DNA of 64,000 nt, from assembly GCA_016699535.1 (NCBI GenBank), contig CP064980.1, positions 3,852,001-3,916,000 on the forward strand, written 5' to 3'. Position numbers and translations under genes: made by a program. This DNA comes from Myxococcales bacterium. GTDB taxonomy: Bacteria > Myxococcota_A > Polyangia > Polyangiales > GCA-016699535. Under the pieces are notes generated by a model. That model made no database searches. It saw only the letters and a program-made list of their open reading frames with translations, and was not told the origin of the DNA. Numbering within the stretch: the stretch's first letter is position 1; each line of letters opens with the position of its first letter. This document shows, piece after piece, positions 35,764 to 44,657 of this stretch.

Positions 35764-37131
35764 ATGGATCTTATGCGGCGTGTGCTCATTGTGGATGACG
35801 AGGAAAACCTCCGACTTGTGCTTCGTACCTTGCTTAGCAAAGAAGGCTACGACGTGCAGACGGCAGCGAGTGCCGAAGAAGCATTGCAACAAGTGGAAAC
35901 CTTTGGACCCGACTTTGTCCTGGCCGATGTACGTATGCCCGGCATGAGCGGGATTGAGCTCTGCACCGAACTGAATACACGAGGGTGCACTGCCACGGTC
36001 ATTGTGATGAGCGCCTACGGCTCGGTTGATCTGGCAATCGAAGCTATGAAAGCCGGCGCCTATGATTATGTGGCCAAGCCCTTCAAACAAGACGAGGTCC
36101 TCATCGCGCTTCATAAAGCCGAAGAGCGCGAAGCCTTAAGACGCGAGAACCGAGCGCTCAAGCAAAGCCTGCGTGATAAACACACCTTTGCAGAATTGCT
36201 TGGCAAAAGTGAAGCTATGGAGCAGGTGTTTCGCACCATCAACAAGGTTGCCGAATACAAAACCACCGTGCTCATCACAGGCGAGAGCGGGACGGGAAAG
36301 GAGCTTGTTGCCCGAGCGCTGCATCAAGGAAGTTCACGCAAAGACAAACCCTTTGTTGGGGTAAACTGCGGAGCCATTCCAGAGGCGCTATTGGAGAGTG
36401 AGCTCTTTGGCCACAAGAAAGGCGCATTTACCGATGCATCCTCGGATAAACGGGGTTTGTTCGAGGAAGCCAATGGGGGAACTCTTTTTCTCGATGAAAT
36501 CGGAGAACTTCCTCTCGCTCTGCAAGTCAAACTCTTACGCGCCTTGCAAGAGCATACCATTCGCCGACTTGGTGATACGGCCGATCGCCGAGTTGATGTA
36601 CGCTTGATAGCAGCGACCATGCGCGATTTACGCGAAGAAATCGCTGAAAAACGCTTTCGTGAGGACCTTTTCTATCGCCTTAACGTCCTTCAGATCAAAG
36701 TGCCGCCACTTCGCGATCGAAAAGAAGACATTTTCCTTTTGTGTGAACATTTCATCGAAAAGAACAACAAGCGCCTTGGCACACAGGTTCGCGGATTGAG
36801 CGCAGAGGCTGGAAAATTGCTGATCAATCACATCTGGGCTGGCAATGTGCGCGAGCTTGAAAATGTTATCGAACGCGCGTGCGTACTCACAGAAGATGAC
36901 GTGATTAAAGAGCAAGACTTACCCGAGCGTCTAAAGGAGCATACCAACACCATGAGCATGGCGCTTTCTTCAGAAGAGCTATCGATTAAAAAGACGGTAA
37001 GGCACATCGAAGAAACGTTAATTCGCCGCGCTTTGGAAAAAACACAGGGAAATCGCACAGCGGCCTCCAAGATACTTGAAATCAGCCATCGCGCGTTGCT
37101 TTACAAAATAAAAGAATTTGGGATTAGCTGA
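35764..37131 (+). CDS. NtrC-family sigma54-dependent response regulator
   Basis: A 455-residue regulator: receiver domain (1-120) with acidic VDDEEN and phospho-acceptor Asp55 in LADVRMPG; AAA+ domain with Walker A GESGTGKE (173-180), LFLDEIGE (Walker B) and arginine finger region; C-terminal Fis-type helix-turn-helix NRTAASKILEISHRALLYKI. The sigma54-contact loop reads GAFTDA (220-225) instead of GAFTGA. The start is set at ATG 35764, where homology begins. No histidine kinase gene lies beside it. The divergent vWA lipoproteins could be targets, though no sigma54 promoter was identified. Confidence 0.9.
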   Translation: MDLMRRVLIVDDEENLRLVLRTLLSKEGYDVQTAASAEEALQQVETFGPDFVLADVRMPGMSGIELCTELNTRGCTATVIVMSAYGSVDLAIEAMKAGAYDYVAKPFKQDEVLIALHKAEEREALRRENRALKQSLRDKHTFAELLGKSEAMEQVFRTINKVAEYKTTVLITGESGTGKELVARALHQGSSRKDKPFVGVNCGAIPEALLESELFGHKKGAFTDASSDKRGLFEEANGGTLFLDEIGELPLALQVKLLRALQEHTIRRLGDTADRRVDVRLIAATMRDLREEIAEKRFREDLFYRLNVLQIKVPPLRDRKEDIFLLCEHFIEKNNKRLGTQVRGLSAEAGKLLINHIWAGNVRELENVIERACVLTEDDVIKEQDLPERLKEHTNTMSMALSSEELSIKKTVRHIEETLIRRALEKTQGNRTAASKILEISHRALLYKIKEFGIS

Positions 37132-37161
37132 TCCAAACGAGATGCTTTAGAGCCGTCAGTT

Positions 37162-37668
37162 TTACGTTTCGATCTCAATCTCAAGTAAAACCGTGCCCCG
37201 CTCTACACTTTGTCCTTCGGCCACACCCATAGCTACGATGCGACCTTTTTCTGGTGATCGTACTTCGTTTTCCATCTTCATCGCTTCAATCACTACCAGT
37301 GCCTGATCTTTTTCAACCACACTGTCCTTGCTTGCATTCAGCTTTAAAATGCGGCCTGGCATGGGCGAGACTAAGGACATCTTGCCCATTTGCTGCGCTG
37401 TGATTCCCGAAGTCAATCCTTGCTCTTCAATGGCCCTGGCATGAAAACTAAATTGTCGTCCCCTGCGGTGGATCTGCTCCTCATCAAAGACGAGGTCGTA
37501 GACCTCTGAATCCCTTAGGAAGCTCAAACCTCCCGGAAATTCCGCTACCTCGGTCGTGAAAGCGTTGCCGTCCACTTCAAAAGTAACGCCTTGTTTCGTG
37601 GTTTTTATGGAAACTTCATGCTCCGCCCCGTTAATAAGTACGCGATATTTCACAGGGGCCCCATTCAT
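37162..37668 (-). CDS. Biotin/lipoyl-attachment domain protein (acyl-CoA carboxylase BCCP-like)
   Basis: A 168-residue carrier protein. The C-terminal domain has SPMPGRILKLN and the biotin-accepting lysine in EAMKMENEV, then PEKGRIVAMGVAEGQSVERG. The N-terminal part (KYRVLINGAEHEVSI, FEVDGNAF) resembles the beta region of acyl-CoA or pyruvate carboxylase biotin subunits. No carboxylase or transcarboxylase gene is near, so the partner must be elsewhere. Start at 37668; the longer frame overlaps the divergent lipoprotein gene. Confidence 0.87.
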   Translation of the reverse strand: MNGAPVKYRVLINGAEHEVSIKTTKQGVTFEVDGNAFTTEVAEFPGGLSFLRDSEVYDLVFDEEQIHRRGRQFSFHARAIEEQGLTSGITAQQMGKMSLVSPMPGRILKLNASKDSVVEKDQALVVIEAMKMENEVRSPEKGRIVAMGVAEGQSVERGTVLLEIEIET

Positions 37669-37705
37669 GGCTATATTGATACCATACCTTTTGTTAGGAT
37701 TGCGC

Positions 37706-38206
37706 ATGCATCGTACGACGAAACACCAAACACTTGCCCTTAGACTAAGCTTACTGCTTTTGCTTGCTTTGCCCTTAGCCGCTTGCGGTGGAAGTAATAT
37801 TCCCAACACCACCGTCGATGACAACTCCAAAAACCGAGAAGTATTGGAATTTGTCGAACTGTACCGCAAGGCCATCGAAGCACGTGATATCGCCAAGCTC
37901 CTTTCCCTCGCTTCACCGAGCTACCTCGATGACAATGGCACGCCACACGGAGCGGACGACATCGACTACGAAAAGCTTCAAGAAAAACTAAAATCTTGGA
38001 AGCAAAGCATTATCGATGTTCGATACGAAATCCGCTACCGCAACATTCAACATCGGGGTGATCGTGTGTATGTTGACTACACCTACACCGGGAATTTTCG
38101 CCTAAAAAAGCCAGACGGTGAAAGTAGCTGGTCAAGAAGACTTGCCGATAACCGATTAATTTTGGATCGAAGCGGTGACACCTTTACCATTGTCTCTGGG
38201 ATGTAG
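37706..38206 (+). CDS. Small lipoprotein with an NTF2/SnoaL-like domain
   Basis: A 166-residue predicted lipoprotein. Signal LRLSLLLLLALPLAAC has a perfect lipobox. The domain opens EVLEFVELYRKAIEARDIAKLLSLAS and has four later strands (VRYEIRYRNIQHRGDRVYVD, YTYTGNFRL, RLILDRSGDTFTIVSGM), a pattern of the cone-shaped NTF2-like fold. Role unknown. It lies 37 bp from the divergent biotinyl gene and 50 bp before the AgmX-like gene. Confidence 0.72.
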   Translation: MHRTTKHQTLALRLSLLLLLALPLAACGGSNIPNTTVDDNSKNREVLEFVELYRKAIEARDIAKLLSLASPSYLDDNGTPHGADDIDYEKLQEKLKSWKQSIIDVRYEIRYRNIQHRGDRVYVDYTYTGNFRLKKPDGESSWSRRLADNRLILDRSGDTFTIVSGM

Positions 38207-38256
38207 AAAAAAGGGTGTGATACACTCGATGCGAGACTATCCCCACGAAAGCGATC

Positions 38257-39894
38257 ATGAAGTTTCTCTGTAACCACTGCAAAGCGAAATATCAGATAAG
38301 CGACGATAGAGTTGCAGGGCGCACGTTGCGCATGAAATGTCGCAAATGCGGACACGACATCATTATTCGTGGTGCGTTTGCTCCATCCAGCCACCCTGCT
38401 CCCGCAAAAGACAATGCAAAAACGGCAGTGCCCACGCCAATCACCAAGAGTGCATCGGGTTCTTTGCTCGGAAAAAGCTTTGAGAAAAGTGTGACTTCCT
38501 CTTCTGCTCTTGCCCCAGAGGATTTGCCTTTAAGCGAGCAATGGCATGCGGCATTGGATAACAAGCCACAAGGCCCGTTCAGTGTCGATCAAATCAAAGC
38601 ATTTTTTGACCAAGGCAAACTCACCGCCGAATCACTTGTCTGGCGCGACGGCTTTAGCGACTGGACAGCTCTTTCCAAAGTCCCCGAGCTTCGGAGTTGG
38701 AGCGCCGAAAGACTTTCGTCATGGCCTCCCATTGCCTCAAGCAGCTCCATAGCCCAATCCAAATCCCGCGCGGGCTCATCCTCAGCTAAGCTTCCTGGTG
38801 GCTCAAGCGCACCACGCTCAACCTTCGAAGTAGCTGCTCAAGCCGAGCGCAGTGAGTCGCAGAATGAAGATCTCGCCAACATTGGCTTTGACTCCACCGT
38901 GATTGACGACTCCGGCTTGAGCCTTAACCTCAATATTGGAGAGCCCACTTCGGATCCCGAAGTCGCTCCGCCCTTGGGTATCGCAATTCCATCCGAAGCT
39001 GTGGGTGAGCCTACCGCCACAGCAAAAATCGGGCATCAGGAAAACATTGACACGGAGACGAACCGCCCGTCGATCACGGAGCTTGCCAAAGAGTTCGCAA
39101 GCAAAAGCGCTGCTTCAATTCGACCAGGCATTGAGGCTGTAAGCAAAGGCGTGCACGCGCTTCGCACTGGCGACAAAATGGGAGGCAAAGGCTTGCCCCT
39201 GGCGGCTTTGGCCGTACTTGTCGCCTCGGCAGCCTTTGGTGTCACGCTGGCTCTGGTCGTAGCAAGCCATTGGCTCAATGGAAACGATGGCAAAGCTCAA
39301 GCCGCTGAACAAACTGAAGCCAATCTTCCGAGCAAGCCCAGCATAAAACTTGCGGAGGTTGAACCGGTGGATCTTGCGGAGCCTGAAGTCGAAGTTGCTC
39401 CCGCTGAAGAAGAGTCCACGGAGAAAAAAAGCGATAAGAAGAAAAATCGCAGCTCAAGCTCATCCTCTGGTTCCAGCAAAGCAAAAAGCAGTTCCACGGA
39501 CAGCAAACTTAACAGCAAAGATCAGCAACTCTTGGACAAGTATTCGCAATCAGAAGGCAGCGGCCCGACTGGTATAAAAACCTCATCATCAACAAAAACT
39601 ACGGCAAAGCCCCTTAGCAGTGTTCAGGTGCGTGCCGTGGTTTCAAAGAACCGCTCGTCACTCCAACGCTGCTATGAACTTGCCGCGCGCTCCTCGGGCA
39701 ACAACAACACCGTTCGGATTGATGTTCGCCTTACAGTCAGTCCGACGGGCTCGGTGAGCAAGGCAACCGTAAACGGCCCTACCGTTGGTAACCTTAAAAA
39801 TTGCATTATGAGTTCTGTACGGCGTTGGCGCTTTCCAATTTCAAGCGAGAGCACCGAAGTGCCGTTTCCTTTGGTATTCCAGCCAGGAGCTTAG
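38257..39894 (+). CDS. AgmX-like protein: zinc ribbon, GYF_2, membrane helix, AgmX/PglI C-terminal domain
   Basis: A 545-residue protein in the mould of myxobacterial gliding proteins. Residues 1-37 are an MJ0042-type zinc ribbon (Cys5, Cys8, Cys28, Cys31). Residues about 90-145 are a GYF_2 domain (QWHAALDNKPQGPFSVDQIK). A membrane helix lies at about 313-338. A Ser/Lys-rich region leads to a TonB-like AgmX C-terminal domain (about 455-545) with SVQVRAVVSKNRSSLQRCYE and VRRWRFP. AgmX proteins take part in gliding or spore-coat machinery in Myxococcus; its use here is unknown. Next gene starts 9 bp later. Confidence 0.82.
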   Translation: MKFLCNHCKAKYQISDDRVAGRTLRMKCRKCGHDIIIRGAFAPSSHPAPAKDNAKTAVPTPITKSASGSLLGKSFEKSVTSSSALAPEDLPLSEQWHAALDNKPQGPFSVDQIKAFFDQGKLTAESLVWRDGFSDWTALSKVPELRSWSAERLSSWPPIASSSSIAQSKSRAGSSSAKLPGGSSAPRSTFEVAAQAERSESQNEDLANIGFDSTVIDDSGLSLNLNIGEPTSDPEVAPPLGIAIPSEAVGEPTATAKIGHQENIDTETNRPSITELAKEFASKSAASIRPGIEAVSKGVHALRTGDKMGGKGLPLAALAVLVASAAFGVTLALVVASHWLNGNDGKAQAAEQTEANLPSKPSIKLAEVEPVDLAEPEVEVAPAEEESTEKKSDKKKNRSSSSSSGSSKAKSSSTDSKLNSKDQQLLDKYSQSEGSGPTGIKTSSSTKTTAKPLSSVQVRAVVSKNRSSLQRCYELAARSSGNNNTVRIDVRLTVSPTGSVSKATVNGPTVGNLKNCIMSSVRRWRFPISSESTEVPFPLVFQPGA

Positions 39895-39903
39895 TCTAAC
39901 GCG

Positions 39904-40160
39904 ATGTCAGCTGAGACCATCACGAACCTGACCATGGACAGTCTTCATTTGGTGCTGCTGCTTTCGGCGCCCGCATTGCTTGCAAGTATGCTGGTTGGCA
40001 TCGGAGTTGGAGTCTTTCAGGCCAGCACCCAAATCCAAGACAGCAGCCTTAGTTTTGTCCCCAAAATCCTTGCAGTTGGTGCCGTGCTGGTGTTTTTGGA
40101 AACTGGATGGGGCAAGAACTCTTGAACTTCACGCAAATGTTGTGGAGCATGTGGCCTTAA
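39904..40160 (+). CDS. Type III secretion/flagellar export protein SctS/FliQ, frameshifted
   Basis: Small two-helix inner-membrane protein of the export gate. The frame reads LVLLLSAPALLASMLVGIGV, GVFQASTQIQDSSLSFVPKI and AVGAVLVF, classic FliQ. It stops early at 40125; adding one T to the five at 40093-40097 gives VFFGNWMGQELLNFTQMLW and a normal 85-residue length ending at 40160. A sequence error is likely. The sctT/fliR gene follows 310 bp later, separated by a palindromic element. Confidence 0.88.
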
Positions 40161-40167
40161 GTTGGAA

Positions 40168-40442
40168 GTAACTGGTCAGTCCCTAATGCCTTCGAGCACT
40201 TTTTCCGAGGTTTCCGTATATTCGGCTTACGTCCTCGGGGCTCGTCCTCATATACTGGAGTATAATCGTCCTCGCCCCTGTGAGAGTGTCTGGGGCGGAG
40301 TTCCAGCGAAGTGAACTCCGGGGGCCCTAGACCTGCGGAGAATCTACGAAAACCTCGAAAAAAGAATTTTCCTCTAGCTTTGTCCTCGTGTTCGCATACT
40401 TTTTTGTTAACTGCTGACTTTTGTCACCAACTGGCCGGTTAC
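40168..40442. repeat. Palindromic element A with GTAACTGGT-type terminal inverted repeats
   Basis: Terminal repeats GTAACTGGTCAG (40168-40179) and CTGGCCGGTTAC (40431-40442, inverse GTAACCGGCCAG). An inner pair follows, CCGAGGTTTCCGTA and TACGAAAACCTCG. In reverse orientation it matches element B at 51846 at both ends, including GTGACAAAAGTCA and AGTTAACAAAAAAGTA. It starts 8 bp after the sctS stop and fills the 310 bp before sctT; no gene is visible inside. Confidence 0.82.
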
Positions 40443-40470
40443 AGTTGGGATTTGCCCAAGTTCGGTTCTC

Positions 40471-41259
40471 ATGATTCTTGAACACCTTATCGATCCTGCT
40501 TCACAACACGCCTTGCTCTGGACAGCATTGCTGCTTGCTCTGCGCATCACGCCACTTTTTCTGCTGAGCCCCTGGCTTACGCTCGGCAATTTACCTTGGA
40601 TGATACGTGCAAGCTTAGCTTTTGGTTTTTTACTCGCGCTTTTCCCACTTGCCACTTCACAAGGCCTACTAAACCCACCGACAGCGCTTGAACTACCTTT
40701 GATTGTGCTGCGCGAGTTTGGCATCGGTCTTTTGTTTGCGATTGCAAGTGCCGTGCCTTTTTGGGCCATGGGCTGGGCCGGTCAGTTAAGTCATCACTGG
40801 CAAGGTTTTTCGTTTTCCGACAATTCATCCGGGGGCCTACAAAAATTGTTCTTCTATTTTGCCATCGCCCTGTTTGCCTCCATGGGCGGACTTCGTTTTG
40901 CCGTGGATCGTTTTGCTCAAACCCTGCTTGATGTCCCCCTTGCAGGAGTAGGGCCGAGCAATGTTCATCTTCAGGCGCTCGCGCTCGGCAGCTCTCGTTT
41001 AGTTGCCGATGCGCTATGGTTTACCCTGCTTTTTGCCACACCCGTTGCGGCAACCCTGGTGCTAAGCGATCTGAGCATGGGCTGGATCAATCGAATCAGT
41101 CCGCAATTTTCAGCTTTTTTTCTGAGTGTTCCCCTCAAAACAGCACTTAGCATTTTTGCGATCATGATAAGTTTAGCGGTATTTGGCCAACATGCGCTCG
41201 ATATTTTTCAGACGGCCGTCGTTTCGGCAAAGACACTTATTCTAGAGTTTGCTAGATAA
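40471..41259 (+). CDS. Type III secretion/flagellar export protein SctT/FliR
   Basis: A 262-residue multi-pass inner-membrane component of the export gate. Landmarks: an N-terminal helix with RITPLFLLSPWL, LIVLREFGIGLLFAIASAVPF, a hydrophilic loop GFSFSDNSSGGLQKLFFYFA typical of FliR/SctT, and C-terminal RISPQFSAFFLSVPLK. With the upstream sctS it forms the conserved S-T pair, but no other export-gate, ATPase or needle genes lie in view, so it may belong to a dispersed or reduced myxobacterial system. Confidence 0.88.
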   Translation: MILEHLIDPASQHALLWTALLLALRITPLFLLSPWLTLGNLPWMIRASLAFGFLLALFPLATSQGLLNPPTALELPLIVLREFGIGLLFAIASAVPFWAMGWAGQLSHHWQGFSFSDNSSGGLQKLFFYFAIALFASMGGLRFAVDRFAQTLLDVPLAGVGPSNVHLQALALGSSRLVADALWFTLLFATPVAATLVLSDLSMGWINRISPQFSAFFLSVPLKTALSIFAIMISLAVFGQHALDIFQTAVVSAKTLILEFAR

Positions 41260-41265
41260 AGCACC

Positions 41266-41790
41266 ATGAAACGACCCAAAGCTTTATTTGACGAGGCCAC
41301 TATTGCAAAGCGCGTGCAAGAGATGGGCAAAGCCATTGAGCAAGACTACCAAGGGAAAAACTTGGTGCTTATCATCGTGCTCAAAGGCAGTTTTGTGTTT
41401 GCGGCTGACTTAGCGAGAACGATTAACTTGCCGCTCAAAACCGATTTTCTCGGACTGCGCAGCTATGAAGGCGGCACACAAAGCTCGGGCATCGTGCAAA
41501 TCACACACGACCTAAACCATCCTATTGAAGGCAAAGATGTGATTGTCATCGAAGACATCGTCGATACCGGTCTTACCATGGACTACCTATTTGAGAACCT
41601 GGCCACGCGCAAACCCAACTCCGTTAAGCTCGCTTCCCTTCTTCACAAACCTGCCCGTACCAAAACCATGATCAACATCGACTATCTTGGCTTTACCATC
41701 GACGATGTGTTTGTCGTCGGATACGGCATGGATTTTGATGAGCGCTACCGCAACCTTCCCTACCTCGGCATTCTTGAAAACGAATCATGA
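41266..41790 (+). CDS. hpt: Hypoxanthine phosphoribosyltransferase
   Basis: Purine salvage enzyme that makes IMP or GMP from hypoxanthine or guanine and PRPP. The 174-residue protein has VLIIVLKGSFVFAADLAR, LRSYEGGTQSSG (flexible loop), the PRPP motif VIVIEDIVDTGLT and the base-binding end FVVGYGMDFDERYRNLPYLG. It starts 6 bp after sctT ends and overlaps the next gene by 4 bp (ATGA). Confidence 0.95.
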   Translation: MKRPKALFDEATIAKRVQEMGKAIEQDYQGKNLVLIIVLKGSFVFAADLARTINLPLKTDFLGLRSYEGGTQSSGIVQITHDLNHPIEGKDVIVIEDIVDTGLTMDYLFENLATRKPNSVKLASLLHKPARTKTMINIDYLGFTIDDVFVVGYGMDFDERYRNLPYLGILENES

Positions 41791-42101
41791 GCGATCGACT
41801 CGACATGTTAAAGCAAGTGATCGATGCTGGCTCAGCGGATCCTTTTCACTGGTACGCTTATGCGATGGAGCTGCGCAAAGCACGCAAACTTGCCGAGGCC
41901 TTAGTTGCTTTTGATGAAGTAAGCGCGCGATTCCCTGACTACGTGCCCACTTATCTTATGGCAGGACAATGCGCCCAAGAAGGTGGCGACCTGGTGCTGG
42001 CAAAATCATGGTTCGATCGCGGCATTCAGGTGGCAGCCGGAGCCAACGACACGCACGCCCTTTCCGAACTCCACGCTGCCTCCGCTGCATTGCTTGTTTA
42101 A
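41787..42101 (+). CDS. Small TPR protein
   Basis: A 104-residue cytoplasmic protein of helix pairs: LDMLKQVIDAGSADPFHWYA, ALVAFDEVSARFPDYVPTY and DLVLAKSWFDRGIQVAAG, three TPR-like units. It overlaps the hpt stop by 4 bp and is likely co-translated with it. Similar short tetratricopeptide proteins are common in this phylum; partner unknown. Confidence 0.75.
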   Translation: MSDRLDMLKQVIDAGSADPFHWYAYAMELRKARKLAEALVAFDEVSARFPDYVPTYLMAGQCAQEGGDLVLAKSWFDRGIQVAAGANDTHALSELHAASAALLV

Positions 42102-42110
42102 AAGCCATCA

Positions 42111-42187
42111 ATGCAATTTGGCATTAAATGTCAATAAACATGCCACGTTTGGCATGGAAATAGCTAAAAACATGCCTGTTTTGTCAT
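42111..42187 (+). promoter_or_regulatory. Three spaced ATGCC-N-GGCAT dyads before gdhA
   Basis: ATGCAATTTGGCAT (42111-42124), ATGCCACGTTTGGCAT (42140-42155) and ATGCCTGTTTTGTCAT (42172-42187). They are imperfect copies of one dyad with centres 30 and 32 bp apart, about three helical turns. This fits an operator array for a dimeric regulator of gdhA. The middle dyad could also be a small hairpin. Confidence 0.45.
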
Positions 42188-42272
42188 CTTCCGTTTTTTG
42201 GACTGGCCTAGCGGCCATGCTCTTTGTAACGTGCGCGCGCATCCCCAAAACTGGCTTTGAAACGAGGACATC

Positions 42273-43634
42273 ATGAGTAGCGACAACACGACGGCGGAAC
42301 GCGAAGTTAATCGATTCATGCAGGAGCTGGTTGCTAAGAATCCGGCTCAACCCGAATTCCATCAAGCCGTACGCGAAGTGGTTCATGACATCATGCCCTT
42401 GGTGTTGGATCGCAAAGACTATCAAAGTGCAAACATTCTTGAGCGCATCACGGAACCTGATCGTGTGGTGATTTTTCGTGTGACCTGGGAAGACGACAAG
42501 CAGCGCACCTGTGTGAATCGCGCTTGGCGCGTGCAGTTCAACAACTCCATCGGGCCTTACAAAGGCGGCATGCGTTTTCATCCTTCCGTCAACCTTGGTG
42601 TGCTGAAATTTCTGGGCTTCGAGCAAGTGTTTAAAAATAGTCTCACGGGTCTGCCGATGGGCGGCGCCAAAGGTGGGTCGAACTTTGATCCCAAGGGCAA
42701 GAGCGATCATGAAGTGATGCGTTTTTGCCAAGCGCTCATGGCCGAATTGCTTCGCCATATCGGGCCCTATACCGACGTGCCCGCCGGGGATATTGGCGTT
42801 GGCGGCCGCGAAATTGGCTACCTGTTTGGTCAATTCAAACGCCTTGCCAACCAACACACCGGCACGATGACCGGCAAGGGCATCACCTACGGTGGAAGCT
42901 TAATTCGCACCGAAGCCACTGGCTATGGCGCCGTTTATTTCATGAAAGAAATGCTCGAGCATCGCAGCCAGGGTCTGAAAGGTAAAACCGCGTTGGTGTC
43001 GGGCTCGGGAAACGTCGCGCAATACTGCACCGAGAAACTCATTCAGCTTGGGGTCAAGGTGCTTACGATGTCGGATTCTGGTGGTTTTATTTACGATCCA
43101 AACGGTATCGATGAAGAAAAACTTAAGTGGGTGATTGAGCTTAAAGAAAAACGCCGTGGTCGTATTCGTGAATACGCATCGCAGTTCAAAGGCAGCGAGT
43201 TTCACCACGGCAAGCGCCCCTGGCGCACCAAAGCCGATCTGGCCTTTCCTTGCGCAACTCAAAACGAACTGGGAGGCGACGATGCCCGAGCCCTCATCAA
43301 TAACGGCTGTGTGGGCGTCGCCGAAGGGGCCAACATGCCTTCAACCCTTGATGCTATTGCCGTTTTTTTGAACGCAAAAATCGCATACGCACCTGGCAAG
43401 GCCGCCAACGCAGGCGGCGTTGCTGTCTCAGGTCTTGAGCAAAGCCAAAACGCTCTTCGCATCTTTTGGAAACGTGAAGAGGTCGATGAACGACTGCAAG
43501 GCATCATGCACACCATTCACAAACGTTGTGTCGAATACGGCGATCAAAAAAGCTTCGTTAACTACGTCAAGGGCGCCAACATCGCAGGCTTCGTCAAAGT
43601 AGCCGACGCCATGGTCGCCTACGGCATCGTGTAA
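42273..43634 (+). CDS. gdhA: NADP-type glutamate dehydrogenase
   Basis: Fixes ammonia onto 2-oxoglutarate to make glutamate. The 453-residue protein has the substrate-binding YKGGMRFHPSVNLGVLKFLG, the catalytic-lysine loop GLPMGGAKGGSNFDPKGKS, VPAGDIGVGGREIGYLFG, and the NAD(P) fold VSGSGNVAQYCTEKL. Length and sequence match hexameric bacterial NADP enzymes. An array of three dyads lies upstream, suggesting transcriptional control. Confidence 0.95.
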   Translation: MSSDNTTAEREVNRFMQELVAKNPAQPEFHQAVREVVHDIMPLVLDRKDYQSANILERITEPDRVVIFRVTWEDDKQRTCVNRAWRVQFNNSIGPYKGGMRFHPSVNLGVLKFLGFEQVFKNSLTGLPMGGAKGGSNFDPKGKSDHEVMRFCQALMAELLRHIGPYTDVPAGDIGVGGREIGYLFGQFKRLANQHTGTMTGKGITYGGSLIRTEATGYGAVYFMKEMLEHRSQGLKGKTALVSGSGNVAQYCTEKLIQLGVKVLTMSDSGGFIYDPNGIDEEKLKWVIELKEKRRGRIREYASQFKGSEFHHGKRPWRTKADLAFPCATQNELGGDDARALINNGCVGVAEGANMPSTLDAIAVFLNAKIAYAPGKAANAGGVAVSGLEQSQNALRIFWKREEVDERLQGIMHTIHKRCVEYGDQKSFVNYVKGANIAGFVKVADAMVAYGIV

Positions 43635-43764
43635 CTAAGGTGGGGACATGCTTTGTGTGAATTTCTACATACTTTACAATGGCATACAAGTACGAACGCG
43701 GAACCGTTCCTTTACACCTTTCCGCATTCGTGTTTCTGAGCCGTTGAGATCCTGTGCTTGTATT

Positions 43765-44067
43765 TTAGAGCGCGTCGCTACGCGATTGGTGTTCGAGCGC
43801 CCGAATAAAGCTGCAAAGCTCTCGGCGCATCGAATTGTATCGCCTGTAGGCGTCTTTTGAATGGCTTTTTTGCAACAGGGCATAGAGTTTGAGTTCAGCC
43901 TGATCGCATAACTTCTCGTCCTTTGGCACGCGCAAACCCAAAGTTCGCAGTCTTGTGATTGCACACAGCACCAAAAGAGCGTGAGCCGATATTCTATTGC
44001 ACTCTAGATCGTTGATACCTCTTTTGACCATAGCGGCTCCAGGCAGATGGATCAATGAAGCTATCAT
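43765..44067 (-). CDS. Hypothetical protein paired with nucleotidyltransferase
   Basis: A 100-residue helical protein with no family recognised. It is basic toward the C-terminus (KDAYRRYNSMRRELCSFIRAL). Its ATG overlaps the stop of the nucleotidyltransferase gene by 4 bp, the arrangement of a two-gene toxin-antitoxin-like unit; which partner would be toxic is unknown. The start may be at MVKRGINDLE, 12 residues further in. Confidence 0.55.
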   Translation of the reverse strand: MIASLIHLPGAAMVKRGINDLECNRISAHALLVLCAITRLRTLGLRVPKDEKLCDQAELKLYALLQKSHSKDAYRRYNSMRRELCSFIRALEHQSRSDAL

Positions 44068-44657
44068 GTTTTATGATCGTCGATGTATGTGTTTAGTTTT
44101 TCTTCGAATACTTCGGGATCAATACTCGGATAGCGAAGAAGATCGGGTTTCAGCAACTCAAAATGGCTTCTTAAGCTTTCTGTCTTCACGAGACCGCGCT
44201 TGATCATGGCGCTTACATCACTTATGTCACGCTCATGGCCACGTTCTATTTTGGCTAGGGCTTGAGAGATAAAATCAAAATGTCGGAACTCAACTGTCTT
44301 GATTTGAACAATTAACTCACTACGTGATTTCCAACCCTTTGCTGGTGGGATGAACATGTCCGGCGAGGCCATTTCAACATTAATGTTAAGGTGTTCTTTA
44401 AGAGAAGGAATGGCTTGAAATATCCCTGCAGGCTCGGGATCAAATTTCAAATCGACATCCACTGTGCTCTGCCGCCATCCAATCAACACCGCAGTAGCAC
44501 CGCCTGTTAGATAAACAGTGCCGGGGCCCTTGGCCTGCTCGCCAAGTTCTTTGATGAAGCGCTCGATTTTGGCTGCACTGCAAATCTCTCGCATCTTTTG
44601 AGCATAGCATGTTGGTAAAGTCAGGTAAGCGTTGCTTGCCCTGGGCTCAGCTTTCAA
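44064..44657 (-). CDS. DUF6036-type nucleotidyltransferase-like protein
   Basis: A protein of up to 197 residues with VYLTGGATAVLIGWRQSTVDVDLKF, the G-G and D-x-D pattern of the DNA polymerase beta-like nucleotidyltransferase fold. Downstream comes IAKIERGHERDISDV-type sequence (QALAKIERGHERDISDVSAM), as in DUF6036/AbiEii-like proteins often linked to defence or toxin-antitoxin loci. A start at MREICSAAKIERFIKELGEQ (44594) would also fit and removes an unsupported N-terminus. It lies inside the inverted-repeat-bounded module and overlaps its partner by 4 bp. Confidence 0.72.
   Translation of the reverse strand: MKAEPRASNAYLTLPTCYAQKMREICSAAKIERFIKELGEQAKGPGTVYLTGGATAVLIGWRQSTVDVDLKFDPEPAGIFQAIPSLKEHLNINVEMASPDMFIPPAKGWKSRSELIVQIKTVEFRHFDFISQALAKIERGHERDISDVSAMIKRGLVKTESLRSHFELLKPDLLRYPSIDPEVFEEKLNTYIDDHKT

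Noticed and set aside
43648..43860. Short plus-strand frame at the left end of the inverted-repeat module
   Set aside because: It lies within the end repeats and opposite the small minus-strand gene and has no recognisable features.
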